Shown here one piece after another: positions 1 to 8,501 of a stretch of DNA of 64,000 nucleotides (position 1 is the stretch's first letter; each line of letters opens with the position of its first letter). Source of the DNA: Agathobaculum massiliense (lineage in GTDB: Bacteria; Bacillota; Clostridia; Oscillospirales; Butyricicoccaceae); NCBI RefSeq assembly GCF_900291975.1, contig NZ_OMPN01000001.1, forward strand, positions 1,364,001-1,428,000, read 5' to 3'. A program made the translations under genes and the position numbers. The notes beneath the pieces were generated by a model. The model was not told the origin of the DNA. It saw only the letters and a program-made list of their open reading frames with translations, and ran no database searches.

Positions 1-445
1 GCAGTGCGGTCGGATGCGGGGAAAACACGATCGCGTTGCCCGCCTTGATCGCGATTTCGGACTTGTACAGCGCGGTGGACGTGGGATTGGTTGAGGGGAT
101 CAGACCCGCGATCACGCCCACCGGCACGGCGATGGTGCGCGTTTTATTGACCTCGTCGCGTTCAAGCTCGCCCACGGTTTTCATATCCTTGATGTATTCG
201 TACACGCCGCGGCTGCCGAACACGTTTTTGATGACCTTGTCCTCGACCTTGCCGAAGCCGGTGTCCTCATTGGCCATTTCCGCCAGGCGCCGCGCGTTGC
301 GCACGCCCGCGTCCGCAATGGCGCGGACAATGCGGTCCACCTGCTCCTGGGTCATGCCGGCCAGCTCCTGCTGGGCTTTTTTGGCCGCGCCGACCAGTTC
401 ACGGACCTCCTGCATGGACAGTAAATCCTTGTCATATAGCTGCAT
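1..445 (-). CDS. eutE: Acetaldehyde dehydrogenase (CoA-acylating) EutE, 3' part outside window
   Basis: The first 148 or so codons of EutE are visible; the rest lies beyond the left edge. The enzyme oxidises acetaldehyde released by ethanolamine ammonia-lyase to acetyl-CoA, inside the ethanolamine microcompartment. The N-terminus (MQLYDKDLLSMQEVREL) is a short amphipathic helix of the kind that targets this family to the shell lumen, followed by the aldehyde dehydrogenase NAD-binding fold with the family motif PSTNPTSTALYKS near residue 125. The ATG at 443-445 is preceded by AAAGGAGAG. It is the last gene visible of the minus-strand eut operon, 41 nt after a BMC shell gene; further shell genes probably follow to the left. 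Family assignment is clear; the active-site cysteine is not in view. Confidence 0.93.
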   Translation of the reverse strand, partial: MQLYDKDLLSMQEVRELVGAAKKAQQELAGMTQEQVDRIVRAIADAGVRNARRLAEMANEDTGFGKVEDKVIKNVFGSRGVYEYIKDMKTVGELERDEVNKTRTIAVPVGVIAGLIPSTNPTSTALYKSEIAIKAGNAIVFSPHPTAL

Positions 446-486
446 GATTCAACTCTCCTTTATCCGCGGATGCTTCCGCTTGAATT

Positions 487-981
487 TCATTTGCCCTGAT
501 CGCGGAACGCCCGAATCGCCGCGATCAGCTGCTCCTTTTTGGCAAATCGGATATCGCGCCGCGTCATGCTGGTCAGCCCCAGCTCCCGCGCGGCGGTGCG
601 CAGGCTGGCGACCGACATGCCCGCCAGCGTCTCGTCATCCGGCGCCCCTTCGCATACCCGCGTCGGGACGGGCTCCTGCGCGCGCCGAGGCGAGGCGCGG
701 ACCGGCGCCGCGGGCGGCGGGGACAGGATCGTTTCCACTTCCTCATGCGGCCGCGGGATCACATGCACGGCGACCAGCTCCCCGACCCGCTCGGCCGCCG
801 CCGCACCCGCATCCACCGCAGCCTTGACCGCGGCCACCTCGCCGCGCACCATGACCGTCACCAGACCGCCGCCGACATGCTCCTTGCAGGCCAGCGTGAC
901 CTCGGCGGCCTTTACCATTGCGTCAGCAGCCTCTACCGAAGCTACCAGGCCGCGCGTCTCGATCATTCCCAACGCTCTCAC
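487..981 (-). CDS. BMC shell protein with C-terminal Rho_N/SAP-like tail (EutK-like position)
   Basis: A 164-residue microcompartment shell protein. Residues 1-85 are one canonical BMC domain (begins [10 protein letters not shown], with [12 protein letters not shown] in the middle), the hexameric EutM/PduA-type tile. A Pro/Ala/Arg-rich linker (about 86-120) leads to a helical tail of about 45 residues containing [10 protein letters not shown] and KKEQLIAAI. That pattern resembles the Rho N-terminal or SAP helix-extended-helix fold, not the winged helix of enterobacterial EutK. A tail of this sort could bind nucleic acid or recruit cargo; this is inference. The gene lies between eutL (31 nt upstream) and eutE (41 nt downstream), so it is part of the ethanolamine compartment. 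No second BMC domain is present. Confidence 0.88.
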   Translation of the reverse strand: MRALGMIETRGLVASVEAADAMVKAAEVTLACKEHVGGGLVTVMVRGEVAAVKAAVDAGAAAAERVGELVAVHVIPRPHEEVETILSPPPAAPVRASPRRAQEPVPTRVCEGAPDDETLAGMSVASLRTAARELGLTSMTRRDIRFAKKEQLIAAIRAFRDQGK

Positions 982-1012
982 CGGCCGTCACCTCCGTTGC
1001 GCGCCGCGCCGT

Positions 1013-1684
1013 TCACAGGCTGTCCCCCGCAATGCATTCGGTGGGATGCTCCGCCACAAACTCGACCGCGTCGGCAAATGCTTCGCACGCTGCCTTGCAG
1101 GCGGCCTGGCTGCCTGTCAGCAGGCCGCCGCCGAAGTTCGTCTCGCTCGGCGGAGCGTACAGCACGCACATGTGTACGTCAGCCGCTTTGAGCGCGGCGT
1201 CCAGACCGTACACCGCCTCCAACGGCGGCGCGATCAGGTACGCCAGTGCCTCGCCCTCCGCAATGCCCGCGCCCTCGGACAAATACGAACCGGTGCGCGA
1301 AATACAATGCGCATAGTAGACGATATCGCCCTCGTCGTTTGCGGAAACAAAATGGCATACGTTCTCAATCATATCAACACAGGCGTCCAGACCGGCCTTG
1401 GCCTCCGCCGGATTGGGCGCGGCCAGGATGCCGATAATCTCGCCTGCCAGGCGCGTGCTCGCGTGGTCCGCGCCCGCATAGCAGCTTTTGGCGTATACCA
1501 CGCGGCAGACCGCTTTTTTGGTCGCTTCATCCAGCGCGGTATAGGTCACGTCGTCGTTGTCCGCCGTGATCAGCGCGAGCGACCGCTCCTCCGGCCGCAG
1601 CGACAACTGTTCGGCGAGGTCGGGCGCAACGTTTGGGATCAGCTTTGTCGCCAGCACCCTCGCCTGAATGGGATCTCTTTTCAT
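1013..1684 (-). CDS. eutL: Ethanolamine microcompartment shell protein EutL
   Basis: EutL, 223 residues, close to the family's usual 215-220. It is a tandem (circularly permuted) double-BMC protein that forms a pseudohexameric trimer with a gated central pore in the ethanolamine utilisation compartment. Recognisable family stretches are VLATKLIPNV near residue 10, VVYAKSCYAGADHASTRLAGE near 64-84 and YYAHCISRTGSYLS near 125. The second half repeats the BMC fold and ends in a run of small residues with C at about 186 and 197. It follows eutC by 21 nt on the minus strand and precedes the single-BMC shell gene. Its presence marks the locus as a microcompartment type of eut operon, not the compartment-free type. 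Confidence 0.95.
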   Translation of the reverse strand: MKRDPIQARVLATKLIPNVAPDLAEQLSLRPEERSLALITADNDDVTYTALDEATKKAVCRVVYAKSCYAGADHASTRLAGEIIGILAAPNPAEAKAGLDACVDMIENVCHFVSANDEGDIVYYAHCISRTGSYLSEGAGIAEGEALAYLIAPPLEAVYGLDAALKAADVHMCVLYAPPSETNFGGGLLTGSQAACKAACEAFADAVEFVAEHPTECIAGDSL

Positions 1685-1705
1685 AGGTAAGCTCCTCCCT
1701 GCCTG

Positions 1706-2629
1706 TTACAGCTTCAAATCCGTACCGCTGGCCTTTTTCTCCAGCATCAGCTTGATAATATCGGCAATGTGCGCGCCTGCCTCGGCAGGGTTGGTGCCGC
1801 TTCTGTGGATATTGGAAAGTACGGTGCGCCGCGCCTCCGGCATGCCCACCGTCGCCCGATAGGCAATATAGGCGGACATGGATTCCGCGGTGATCAGGCC
1901 GGGCCGCTCGCCGATCAGCACGCAGGTGACCTCGGCGCCGAGCAATTCGGACACCTCATCCATCACGCCGACACGGCCGTATCGCACGAAAAACGGCGTA
2001 CCCACGTCTATTTTATAGTTCTGCAGGCCTTGCAGCAGCGCGGGCAGCAGATCCGGAATATTGGCCGACACCGCCGCGGAGGAAAGCCCGTCGGAAACAT
2101 ATATCTGAACCGTGGGATGGGCCCTGCACCGCTCGCGGATGGTATCCGCTGCCGCCTTGCTGAGCCTGCGCCCCAGGTCGGGCCTCGTCAAATAGGTATC
2201 CTTGCTGTCGCACTGGCTCTGCACAAGGAACACTCCCTGCGAGGCAATAAACGCCTCGTCCACATCGCTAAAAACCGCGTCCTGCGCCGCTGAATGCGCC
2301 GCGCGGAATTCCAACTGCGGCAGCGTTTTATAGCGCGCGCCCGCTTTGCCGATGCCGAGACGGCAGGGCGCGTTCCGCTTGAGGTCCGCATACGCCTCGC
2401 CATGCTCCGGCTGTTCTACCAGATACTGCTCCCTTATGTCGATCTCCGTGATGTCGGGCAGGCAGCCCGCCTCCCCCGCCGTCTCCGGCATCCGGATATC
2501 GGGAGCCGCCGGCTCTGTCCGGGCGGCGGGCGTCGGAGCCGGCTTTTCCGGCGGCCGTTCGTCCTGCGCAAGCTCCGCGACCACCTGTTCGATGATGCGT
2601 GTCAATGTAGCTTCGTCCAACACTCTCAC
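1706..2629 (-). CDS. eutC: Ethanolamine ammonia-lyase small subunit EutC
   Basis: Light chain of the adenosylcobalamin-dependent ethanolamine ammonia-lyase, which splits ethanolamine into acetaldehyde and ammonia. Length 307 residues, similar to known EutC (about 290-300). The N-terminal 75 residues are a Pro/Ala/Glu-rich extension, typical of EutC and thought to act in compartment targeting or solubility. The conserved core begins near residue 85 (IDIREQYLVEQPEH) and contains ARYKTLPQLEFRAAHS, VYVSDGLSS-like (QIYVSDGLSSAAV) and CVLIGERPGLITAES, the last contributing to the cobalamin pocket. It starts 8 nt after the eutB stop, so translation is probably coupled to the large subunit. Confidence 0.97.
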   Translation of the reverse strand: MRVLDEATLTRIIEQVVAELAQDERPPEKPAPTPAARTEPAAPDIRMPETAGEAGCLPDITEIDIREQYLVEQPEHGEAYADLKRNAPCRLGIGKAGARYKTLPQLEFRAAHSAAQDAVFSDVDEAFIASQGVFLVQSQCDSKDTYLTRPDLGRRLSKAAADTIRERCRAHPTVQIYVSDGLSSAAVSANIPDLLPALLQGLQNYKIDVGTPFFVRYGRVGVMDEVSELLGAEVTCVLIGERPGLITAESMSAYIAYRATVGMPEARRTVLSNIHRSGTNPAEAGAHIADIIKLMLEKKASGTDLKL

Positions 2630-2637
2630 TTCCTCTC

Positions 2638-4008
2638 CTACTTCGCCAAAAAGACCGAGGCGTCGCCCGCCCTGGGCGTCAACTTTCCGTTCTCCGAAAA
2701 GCCCATTTTTTCCAGCCAGCGGTCAAATTCCGGAATGGGCCGCAGGCCGAAGACCTCGCGCAGCGCGGGGATCTCATGATAGCCCGTACACTGGTACATC
2801 AGCATGCAGTCGTCGCCCTCCGGAATAGACATCAGGTAAGTACAGCCGGCGGCCACCAGCAGCGTGGCCAGGTTCTCGATATCGTTCTGGTCGGTCTTCA
2901 TGTGGTTGGTGTAGCAGGCGTCGCAGCCCATGGGTACGCCGGTCAGCTTGCCCATGAAGTGATCCTCCAGCCCCGCGCGCGTGACCTGCCTGGCATCATA
3001 CAGGTATTCCGGCCCGATAAAGCCGACCACCGTATTGACCAGGAACGGCTGGTACCGCCTGGCAAAGCCGTAGCAGCGCGCCTCCATCGTCACCTGATCC
3101 CAGCCGTTGTGCGCCTCGGAGGATAGTTCCGAGCCCTGTCCGGTTTCGAAATACATAACGTTGGGGCCGGTGCAGGTGCCGCGGCTGAGCATGGTCGCGC
3201 GCCCCTCCTCCAGCATTGCCGCAGTCAGGCCGAACGCCTCGTTCCCCTTCTGGCTGCCCGCGATCGACTGGAACATCAGATCGAGCGGCGCGCCCAGTTT
3301 ATCTGCCGCGGCGACCTGGGTGGTAACATGCGCCAGCACACAGATCTGCGTCGGTATCTCCCATTTATTCTTGAACTCGTCGAACATCTTGAGGATGCGG
3401 GCGACCGATTCCACCGAATCGTCCACCGGATTCAGCCCCAGCACCGCATCGCCGCAGCCGTAAGAGAAGCCCTCCATCGCGGAGGCCAGGATGCCTTTCG
3501 GGTCGTCGGTCGTATGGTTGGGCTGCAGGCGGGAGGAAAACGTCCCCGGCAGGCCGATCGTAGTGTTGCAATGCGCGGTCACTTGGATCTTTTTGGCCGC
3601 GTAAATCAGGTCCAGATTGCTCATCAGCTTGCATACGCCCGCGACGATCTCGGACGTGATGCCGCGCGACGCGCGGCGGACCATTTCGCTTGTGGTATTG
3701 CCGTCGAGCAGCCACTCGCGGAACTCCGCGACCGTCATATTCCGGAACTCGCGGAAAATTGTTTCGTTCACATCGTCCTGTATGATGCGGGTGACCTCGT
3801 CCTCCTCATAGGGGACGGCCGGCGCGTTGCGCAGATCGTTCAGCGTCAGGTTTGCCAGGACTACCTTGGCCGCCACCCGTTCCTCGGCCGTCTCGGCCGC
3901 GATGCCGGCCAGCCTGTCGCCCGATTTTTCCTCGTTGGCCTTGGCCATCACCTCGCAGATGCTCTTGAATTCATAGACATGCCCGAACAGCTTTGTTTTC
4001 AGGATCAC
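2638..4008 (-). CDS. eutB: Ethanolamine ammonia-lyase large subunit EutB
   Basis: Catalytic heavy chain (456 residues, family length about 453) of coenzyme B12-dependent ethanolamine ammonia-lyase, a TIM-barrel enzyme that binds ethanolamine and the adenosyl radical. Family signatures include KLMSNLDLIYAAKKI, CNTTIGLPGTFSSRLQPNH, GDAVLGLNPVDDSVES and the C-terminal MGCDACYTNHMKTDQND segment. It is placed between eutA and eutC, as in most eut operons. The pairing with eutC (8-nt gap) and the upstream reactivase gene eutA give a complete enzyme-plus-repair module. B12 must be supplied by genes outside the window or by uptake; no cobalamin genes are seen here. Confidence 0.98.
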   Translation of the reverse strand: MILKTKLFGHVYEFKSICEVMAKANEEKSGDRLAGIAAETAEERVAAKVVLANLTLNDLRNAPAVPYEEDEVTRIIQDDVNETIFREFRNMTVAEFREWLLDGNTTSEMVRRASRGITSEIVAGVCKLMSNLDLIYAAKKIQVTAHCNTTIGLPGTFSSRLQPNHTTDDPKGILASAMEGFSYGCGDAVLGLNPVDDSVESVARILKMFDEFKNKWEIPTQICVLAHVTTQVAAADKLGAPLDLMFQSIAGSQKGNEAFGLTAAMLEEGRATMLSRGTCTGPNVMYFETGQGSELSSEAHNGWDQVTMEARCYGFARRYQPFLVNTVVGFIGPEYLYDARQVTRAGLEDHFMGKLTGVPMGCDACYTNHMKTDQNDIENLATLLVAAGCTYLMSIPEGDDCMLMYQCTGYHEIPALREVFGLRPIPEFDRWLEKMGFSENGKLTPRAGDASVFLAK

Positions 4009-4031
4009 ATCGTTTCACCTCTCCCTGCTTG

Positions 4032-5462
4032 TTATGAATTGAAGATCAGCGTCTTGACCACGACAGGCACCACATGCCCGTCCGCGACCGGCGCGCCGAT
4101 ATCCACATAATCGCCGTCCTGCGTCCGTATCCCGTCGATGCAGATGACGTCCTTGCGGAAGTCCAGCCGCACGTTGAGCGCATTTCCCAACACCTTGCCA
4201 ATATCGGCCTCCACCACCAGGATCAGCGGGTTCCCGCCCGCGATGCTCTCCGCCGCCCCGTCCGTTACCGCTGCGGCCAGCTTTTGGATGGCGGCGAAGC
4301 TGGTATAGGACCTGCCGCTGAACGCGATCGCGACCTGTTCGATCCGTCCCTCCGGCTGGTACATCGGCATTTGACGCCGGATGGCGTCGCGCAGCGTTTC
4401 CGGCGCGGCCTCGTCCTCCTCGGATACACGGAGCACAGGTACATTTTTGACCGGCAGGCGTCCCCGCGCATAATGGATGGTGCTGCCGCTGACCTCGGTC
4501 GTATGCGTCCCCGCGCCGACCACGGTGGCGCGGATGGTTTCCGCCGGCCGGAACAGCCGCAGCCCGCCGAGATCCGCGTTTCCCCGAATCGCCTGTCCGA
4601 GCAGCACGCCCACATCGCCGTACCGGAACACATCCCCCTCCGGCGGCGTATAAATGCAGTCCGCCACGCCGCCCGAGTAGGTGACCGCCCGCGCACGCGC
4701 TGCTTCGGGCAGCGGCTTCCCGCCGTTAGTATACAGTCCGGCGTGCTGCCCATCCGGCGGCCGGCGGGACAACGCCTGCGCGAGCTGGTCGGCCATCAGG
4801 CCGCATACCCGCCGCAGCATCTCCACATCTGCCGCATCTCCAGCCCGCAGCGCGATGCCGTGCGCACGGGCCAGCGCCTCAATCTTATGATAGACATAGG
4901 CGATCCGGCCATGCTCCACGCGGATCAGCCGCCCGCCGATATCCAGACAGCAGACGCCGGCCAGCTTCCCTTTATCGAATACCGCAATGTTGGTCGTTCC
5001 GCCGCCGACATCCAGGTTGGCTACAGCCGTGCGCGCCTCCTCAGAAAGCCGGTCGGCGCCCGCTCCCCGCGCGGACAGCACGGATTCCAGATCCGGTCCG
5101 GCCGTGGCGACCACAAAATCGCCCGCAAGGCTTGCCAGCGCCTCCAGAACCTCGTTCGCGTTCTGCTTGCGCGCCGTCTCGCCGGTAATGATGACCGCGC
5201 CGGTCCTGACATCAGCCGGACGGATACCCGCTGCGGCGTATTCCTTCCGCACGATTTCCTTGACCGCCTCCGCGTCGATCTCCGTCCCCGACCGCAGCGG
5301 CGTAAAGTATATCCCGCTGCGGTGGACGACCTCTTTTTTCACGATCTGGATGCGCGGCGCGGTATAACTGCTCGCCCGGTTCTCGATCGTCAATCTGCTA
5401 AATATCAGTTGTGTGGTGGATGTCCCGATATCCACGCCCACGCTGCATATCTCCTCGTGCAT
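4032..5462 (-). CDS. eutA: Ethanolamine ammonia-lyase reactivating factor EutA
   Basis: EutA is an actin/Hsp70-like ATPase that swaps damaged cobalamin out of inactivated EutBC. The protein of 476 residues starts HEEICSVGVDIGTSTTQLIF, the phosphate-1 loop of the ASKHA fold, and has VANLDVGGGTTNIAVF near residue 145 as the second phosphate loop. I choose the ATG at 5460-5462 because GGAGG lies 6 nt upstream; a start seven codons earlier would place the ribosome binding site inside the gene. It follows eutW with a 132-nt gap that holds an intrinsic terminator (5498-5541), so eutABC expression is probably controlled separately from eutSPVW, most simply by EutV antitermination. Confidence 0.95.
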   Translation of the reverse strand: MHEEICSVGVDIGTSTTQLIFSRLTIENRASSYTAPRIQIVKKEVVHRSGIYFTPLRSGTEIDAEAVKEIVRKEYAAAGIRPADVRTGAVIITGETARKQNANEVLEALASLAGDFVVATAGPDLESVLSARGAGADRLSEEARTAVANLDVGGGTTNIAVFDKGKLAGVCCLDIGGRLIRVEHGRIAYVYHKIEALARAHGIALRAGDAADVEMLRRVCGLMADQLAQALSRRPPDGQHAGLYTNGGKPLPEAARARAVTYSGGVADCIYTPPEGDVFRYGDVGVLLGQAIRGNADLGGLRLFRPAETIRATVVGAGTHTTEVSGSTIHYARGRLPVKNVPVLRVSEEDEAAPETLRDAIRRQMPMYQPEGRIEQVAIAFSGRSYTSFAAIQKLAAAVTDGAAESIAGGNPLILVVEADIGKVLGNALNVRLDFRKDVICIDGIRTQDGDYVDIGAPVADGHVVPVVVKTLIFNS

Positions 5463-5497
5463 GGCGCGCCTCCGATCTTGCAAAATATACTTTCATC

Positions 5498-5541
5498 AAA
5501 AAAGTCCGGATACACAGACTGATAGCCTGTATATCCGGACT
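5498..5541 (-). terminator. Attenuator terminator in the eutW-eutA gap
   Basis: On the minus strand a strong stem (AGTCCGGATA pairing with TATCCGGACT, extended by TACAG/CTGTG) is followed directly by six T residues. It stands between eutW and eutA, 36 nt before the eutA start, with no gap in gene orientation. A terminator inside an operon, just ahead of the enzyme genes and next to an ANTAR-type antiterminator gene, fits regulated read-through by EutV. Confidence 0.85.
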
Positions 5542-5562
5542 GCGCCGCCCGTTTGCTTCGCC

Positions 5563-5582
5563 GCGGCATTCCATCATGCCGC
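5563..5582 (-). promoter_or_regulatory. Candidate EutV-recognised hairpin ahead of the eutA terminator
   Basis: A perfect 7-bp stem (GCGGCAT/ATGCCGC) closes a six-base loop GATGGA, 21 nt upstream of the terminator stem. ANTAR proteins bind paired hairpins with six-base loops. The loop here shares the pattern GAnGnA with the hairpin before eutS (GACGTA) but does not clearly match the A1/G4 loop rule reported for EutV targets, so recognition is inferred from position. Confidence 0.45.
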
Positions 5583-5594
5583 AGCCTTATTCTT

Positions 5595-6995
5595 TTACTG
5601 GTTTCTGAAATCAAACATCACATGCGTGCCACCACTGCCCGATTCGGTCTTCAGGCTGCCGTGCAACCGATCCTCCACCATTGTACGCACGATGGAAAGG
5701 CCCAGGCTGTCCGGCCGGACAGCCACCGTATCATAGCCGCACCCGTCGTCAATGACCTCAATGCAGGAATACAGCTCCCCGCGGCTCACAACGATCCGGA
5801 TGCCGCCCTGCTCTCGCCCCCGAAAGGCATATTGCAGGGAATTCTGAAGCAGCTCATTGATTACCAGCGCGGCCGATGTGGCAGTATCGGAATTGACCGG
5901 AAAGTCATCCCCTTCCTGCCGGATCTGCACATGGAAATCCGGCCGGCTGAACGCGCGGATGATATTGTTCCGGATATTGCGGATGACCTCCCCGATCATC
6001 ACCTCGTCCACACCGGACCGCGAGAGCAGCTCATGCGTGGTAGCGATTGAGAGGATGCGGTTCATACTCTCCTCCAGCACGTCCTGCAGCGCCGCGTCAT
6101 CCAGCCGCCGCATCTGCAGCCGCAGCAGGCTTGCCACGGTCTGCAGGCTGTTTTTCACCCGATGGTGCATCTCCTTGACCACCGCCGACTTCAGCACAAG
6201 CTGCTTCTCCTGTTCGCGCTTCCACGTCAGATCCTGCACGATCACGGCAAACGCCATATCCTCCCGCGCCAGCCGGATCTGCTTGACCAGCAGGCTGTGG
6301 CGACCCAACGTAACCTCCGCCGCCGCGTAACCAGCCTGCTCGCCCTCCTCCCGTACCTCGGCCAGCCGCACGTTTTCATACCGCTGCCCCAGGGGGTCGT
6401 CGAGATATCCCAGCGTCTGATAAAGGCTGCGCGCCAGGCTGTTGCAGAACGCCACCCGCCCCGTCCGGTCGACGATCAGCAGGGCCTCGTCGATACACTC
6501 GGTCAGCCAATCGTTTCCCGCCATATGCGCGAGCGCGTTGGCGATCTTTGCAGGGTCACGGTCGGAAAAATGCAGCCGGCCGCTTGCCTGCCGCCGTTCG
6601 TCCATCCGCTGTTCCCGCACCAGCGCGCCGATCACCTTGCCTGCGCTGTTTTTGATCGGTTCGACCGACTGGACCGTGCGCCGGTTTTCCTGGGTCAGCG
6701 CTTTCATCTGCTTGGTTCCCACGCCCAGGCGGAGCGTCCGCGCCACGGCCGGCTCGTTCTCCCTGCGCGCCAGCAGCCCCACCACGCTTTTCCGGTAGGA
6801 GGACGGCGCGCCGTCCGGCTTTGCCTCCGCCACAACGATGGCGTCGCCGTCCCGACAGGGGCAGTCCACAAAAATGTCCGCCTCCTCCCAACTGGCCAAA
6901 GCCCTCAGAACGGTGCTCATTCCCTGTATCACGGCAATATCCGCCGGCGCCAGGCTGGTATATTTCCGGCAGAGTGCCTCGATCGTATCCATCAT
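5595..6995 (-). CDS. eutW: Ethanolamine sensor histidine kinase EutW
   Basis: Soluble sensor kinase of 466 residues that senses ethanolamine and phosphorylates EutV. No membrane segment is visible, in line with cytoplasmic EutW. The N-terminal half (1-160) matches the ligand-sensing region of this kinase class; a PAS-like domain follows (about 170-260, ALLIVDRTGRVAFCNSLAR). The HisKA_2 dimerisation domain has KEMHHRVKNSLQTV with the phospho-acceptor histidine near residue 277. The ATP-binding domain has NELLQNSLQYA (N box), VIDDGCGYD (G1 box) and GLSIVRTMVED (G2). It starts 2 nt after the eutV stop and the pair is probably co-translated. Confidence 0.92.
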   Translation of the reverse strand: MMDTIEALCRKYTSLAPADIAVIQGMSTVLRALASWEEADIFVDCPCRDGDAIVVAEAKPDGAPSSYRKSVVGLLARRENEPAVARTLRLGVGTKQMKALTQENRRTVQSVEPIKNSAGKVIGALVREQRMDERRQASGRLHFSDRDPAKIANALAHMAGNDWLTECIDEALLIVDRTGRVAFCNSLARSLYQTLGYLDDPLGQRYENVRLAEVREEGEQAGYAAAEVTLGRHSLLVKQIRLAREDMAFAVIVQDLTWKREQEKQLVLKSAVVKEMHHRVKNSLQTVASLLRLQMRRLDDAALQDVLEESMNRILSIATTHELLSRSGVDEVMIGEVIRNIRNNIIRAFSRPDFHVQIRQEGDDFPVNSDTATSAALVINELLQNSLQYAFRGREQGGIRIVVSRGELYSCIEVIDDGCGYDTVAVRPDSLGLSIVRTMVEDRLHGSLKTESGSGGTHVMFDFRNQ

Positions 6996-6997
6996 AC

Positions 6998-7579
6998 TCA
7001 GCGTCCCCCGCTTCTCATCAGGATGATCTCCGCGACCCGCCGCATGGACAGCTTTTTGCTCTGGCTCAGCTTGCGTATGTAATCATATGCACTCTGTTCG
7101 GTCATTCCCTCCTGCGACATCAACAGGCCCTTTGCCTTTTCGATCACGGTACGGCTTTCCAGCCGGTCAGTAACCTGCCGGATGTCCTTTTTGAGCTGGC
7201 GCATCTCCTTGCTGCGCGCCACGGACAGCTCTATGCTTGGCACCAGCGAGCTTTCGCCCAGCGGCTTGACCAGATATCCCGCCACGCCCTGATCCCGCGC
7301 GGTTTTGACAAATTCCCATTCGCTGTACGCGGTGAGCATGATAATCGTTTCCGCGATATCCTCTTCGTAAATGATCCTGGCGGCCGAAAGGCCGTCCAGC
7401 AGCGGCATCTTCACGTCCAGCAGCACGAGGTCGGGCTGTGTCTGCCGGCACATCTCGATCGCGTCGAAACCGTCCGCCGCCTCGCCAACCACCTGGTAAC
7501 CCTGCGCCGACAGCAGCTCCTTTAAATCCATGCGGGTGATCGGCTCGTCGTCCGCAATCACCACTCTGATTCGGCTCAT
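6998..7579 (-). CDS. eutV: Response regulator EutV (receiver plus ANTAR RNA-binding domain)
   Basis: Antiterminator protein of 193 residues. The receiver domain (1-120) has the acidic pair DD at 10-11, phospho-acceptor D55 in LVLLDVKMPLLDG and a lysine near 105 (VKPLGE). A short coiled coil leads to a C-terminal ANTAR domain (about 135-190: RTVIEKAKGLLM, then AYDYIRKLSQSKK), which binds paired hairpins in nascent RNA and prevents terminator formation. I place the start at 7579, the second ATG, because AAGGAG is 7 nt upstream; the ATG two codons earlier touches the ribosome binding site. Probable targets in this window are the leaders before eutS and eutA. Confidence 0.95.
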   Translation of the reverse strand: MSRIRVVIADDEPITRMDLKELLSAQGYQVVGEAADGFDAIEMCRQTQPDLVLLDVKMPLLDGLSAARIIYEEDIAETIIMLTAYSEWEFVKTARDQGVAGYLVKPLGESSLVPSIELSVARSKEMRQLKKDIRQVTDRLESRTVIEKAKGLLMSQEGMTEQSAYDYIRKLSQSKKLSMRRVAEIILMRSGGR

Positions 7580-7606
7580 ATCCATTCTCCTTACCCTCAG
7601 GCGGCA

Positions 7607-8068
7607 TCACTCCTCCGCCTGTTCATAGCCCAGATAGGCCATCAGTGCGTCCATCCCTTCGCCGGTGACGCTGCTGGTGACGAACACCGTTTTGGCGCCC
7701 GCCATATGCAGGTATTTTTTTGCCTTTTCTATCTGCTCCTGCGCAGCGATATCGCTTTTTGTCACTACGCCCAGCACCGGCTTGGCAAACTGGCTGTTAT
7801 AGGAGGGCGGGAACATGGTACCCTCCTCTGTGGCGGACTGCACGAATACCACATAGTCCGCTTCCACCGAGGTGACCATCAGCGCCCCCCGAAAGCTGCG
7901 CCGCTCCAGGTATTCGCCGGGCGTATCGATCATCGTCTGGTTGATAACCTGCACGGTCTGTGTTTTGTGATACGCCAGATCGCGTCGGCTGATACGCTGG
8001 CACAGCGTTGTCTTGCCCGCCGTGGATCGCCCGACCAGCATGATCCGCTTCTTTTCCCTGTTTTCCAT
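7607..8068 (-). CDS. eutP: Ethanolamine utilisation GTPase-like protein EutP
   Basis: EutP/PduV family P-loop protein of 153 residues. The nucleotide-binding motifs are visible: GRSTAGKTTL (Walker A, residues 13-22), MIDTPGEYLERR (switch II type DTPG), and VVTKSDIA (NKxD-like, TKSD). Biochemical work on the family suggests acetate kinase activity in some members and microcompartment placement in others; the role here is not resolved by sequence. The ATG at 8068 has GGGGAA upstream. An out-of-frame-looking upstream extension of the same frame overlaps eutS and is not real. Gene order eutS-eutP-eutV matches Firmicute loci. Confidence 0.92.
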   Translation of the reverse strand: MENREKKRIMLVGRSTAGKTTLCQRISRRDLAYHKTQTVQVINQTMIDTPGEYLERRSFRGALMVTSVEADYVVFVQSATEEGTMFPPSYNSQFAKPVLGVVTKSDIAAQEQIEKAKKYLHMAGAKTVFVTSSVTGEGMDALMAYLGYEQAEE

Positions 8069-8079
8069 GGCCAATTCCC

Positions 8080-8430
8080 CTACGTCCTGGTCATCGGCGC
8101 AGGGCTGAAGCCCATCATGTCGCACAGCACCTGCATCACACCGGCAAGCGCTTCCTCCACCGCCGCCACCTCGCCGGTGATGACCAGCGAGCCGTTGAAA
8201 CGGTCCACAAAGCCGACCTCGACCGAGGCCGCCTTGGCCGCCACGTCCGCGCCGATCATCGCGGCCTCGCTCGGCGTGATGGTCATAATGCCGATCGCCC
8301 CGTGCGCGTCGATCAGTCCCAGCTTGGCGTAAAGCGTATCCTCGGGACTGGCGATCACATGGCACAGGGTGACCTGCTTTCCTGGCACAAACTCCTGGAT
8401 AATCCTTTTTTTCTCATCCAGCTCGATCAA
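8080..8430 (-). CDS. eutS: Ethanolamine microcompartment shell protein EutS (TTG start)
   Basis: EutS, 116 residues, a single permuted BMC domain that forms bent hexamers at the shell edge. Family stretches: RIIQEFVPGKQVTLCHVIASP near the N-terminus (residues 9-29), GAIGIMTITPSEAAMIGADVA in the centre, and GSLVITGEVAAVE before the final helix. The only good start is TTG at 8428-8430, preceded by AGGAAAGGGGG; no ATG fits the known N-terminus. It is the first gene of the eut operon, so its weak start codon and the leader attenuator together could limit basal expression. Confidence 0.93.
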   Translation of the reverse strand: MIELDEKKRIIQEFVPGKQVTLCHVIASPEDTLYAKLGLIDAHGAIGIMTITPSEAAMIGADVAAKAASVEVGFVDRFNGSLVITGEVAAVEEALAGVMQVLCDMMGFSPAPMTRT

Positions 8431-8449
8431 CTCCGCCGCCCCCTTTCCT

Positions 8450-8501
8450 AAAAATAAAAGCCCCCAAAGGACCCCGCCTGTCGGCCGGATTCTCGGGAGC
8501 T
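8450..8501 (-). terminator. Leader attenuator terminator before eutS
   Basis: On the minus strand AGCTCCC (8495-8501) can pair with GGGGGCT (8459-8465), enclosing an inner hairpin (GCC-GACA-GGC with flanking pairs), followed by a U-rich run (TTTATTTTT). It lies about 150 nt after the promoter and 20 nt before the eutS start. The upstream strand of the stem is shared with a competing hairpin at 8497-8510, the arrangement expected of an antitermination switch. Confidence 0.7.
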
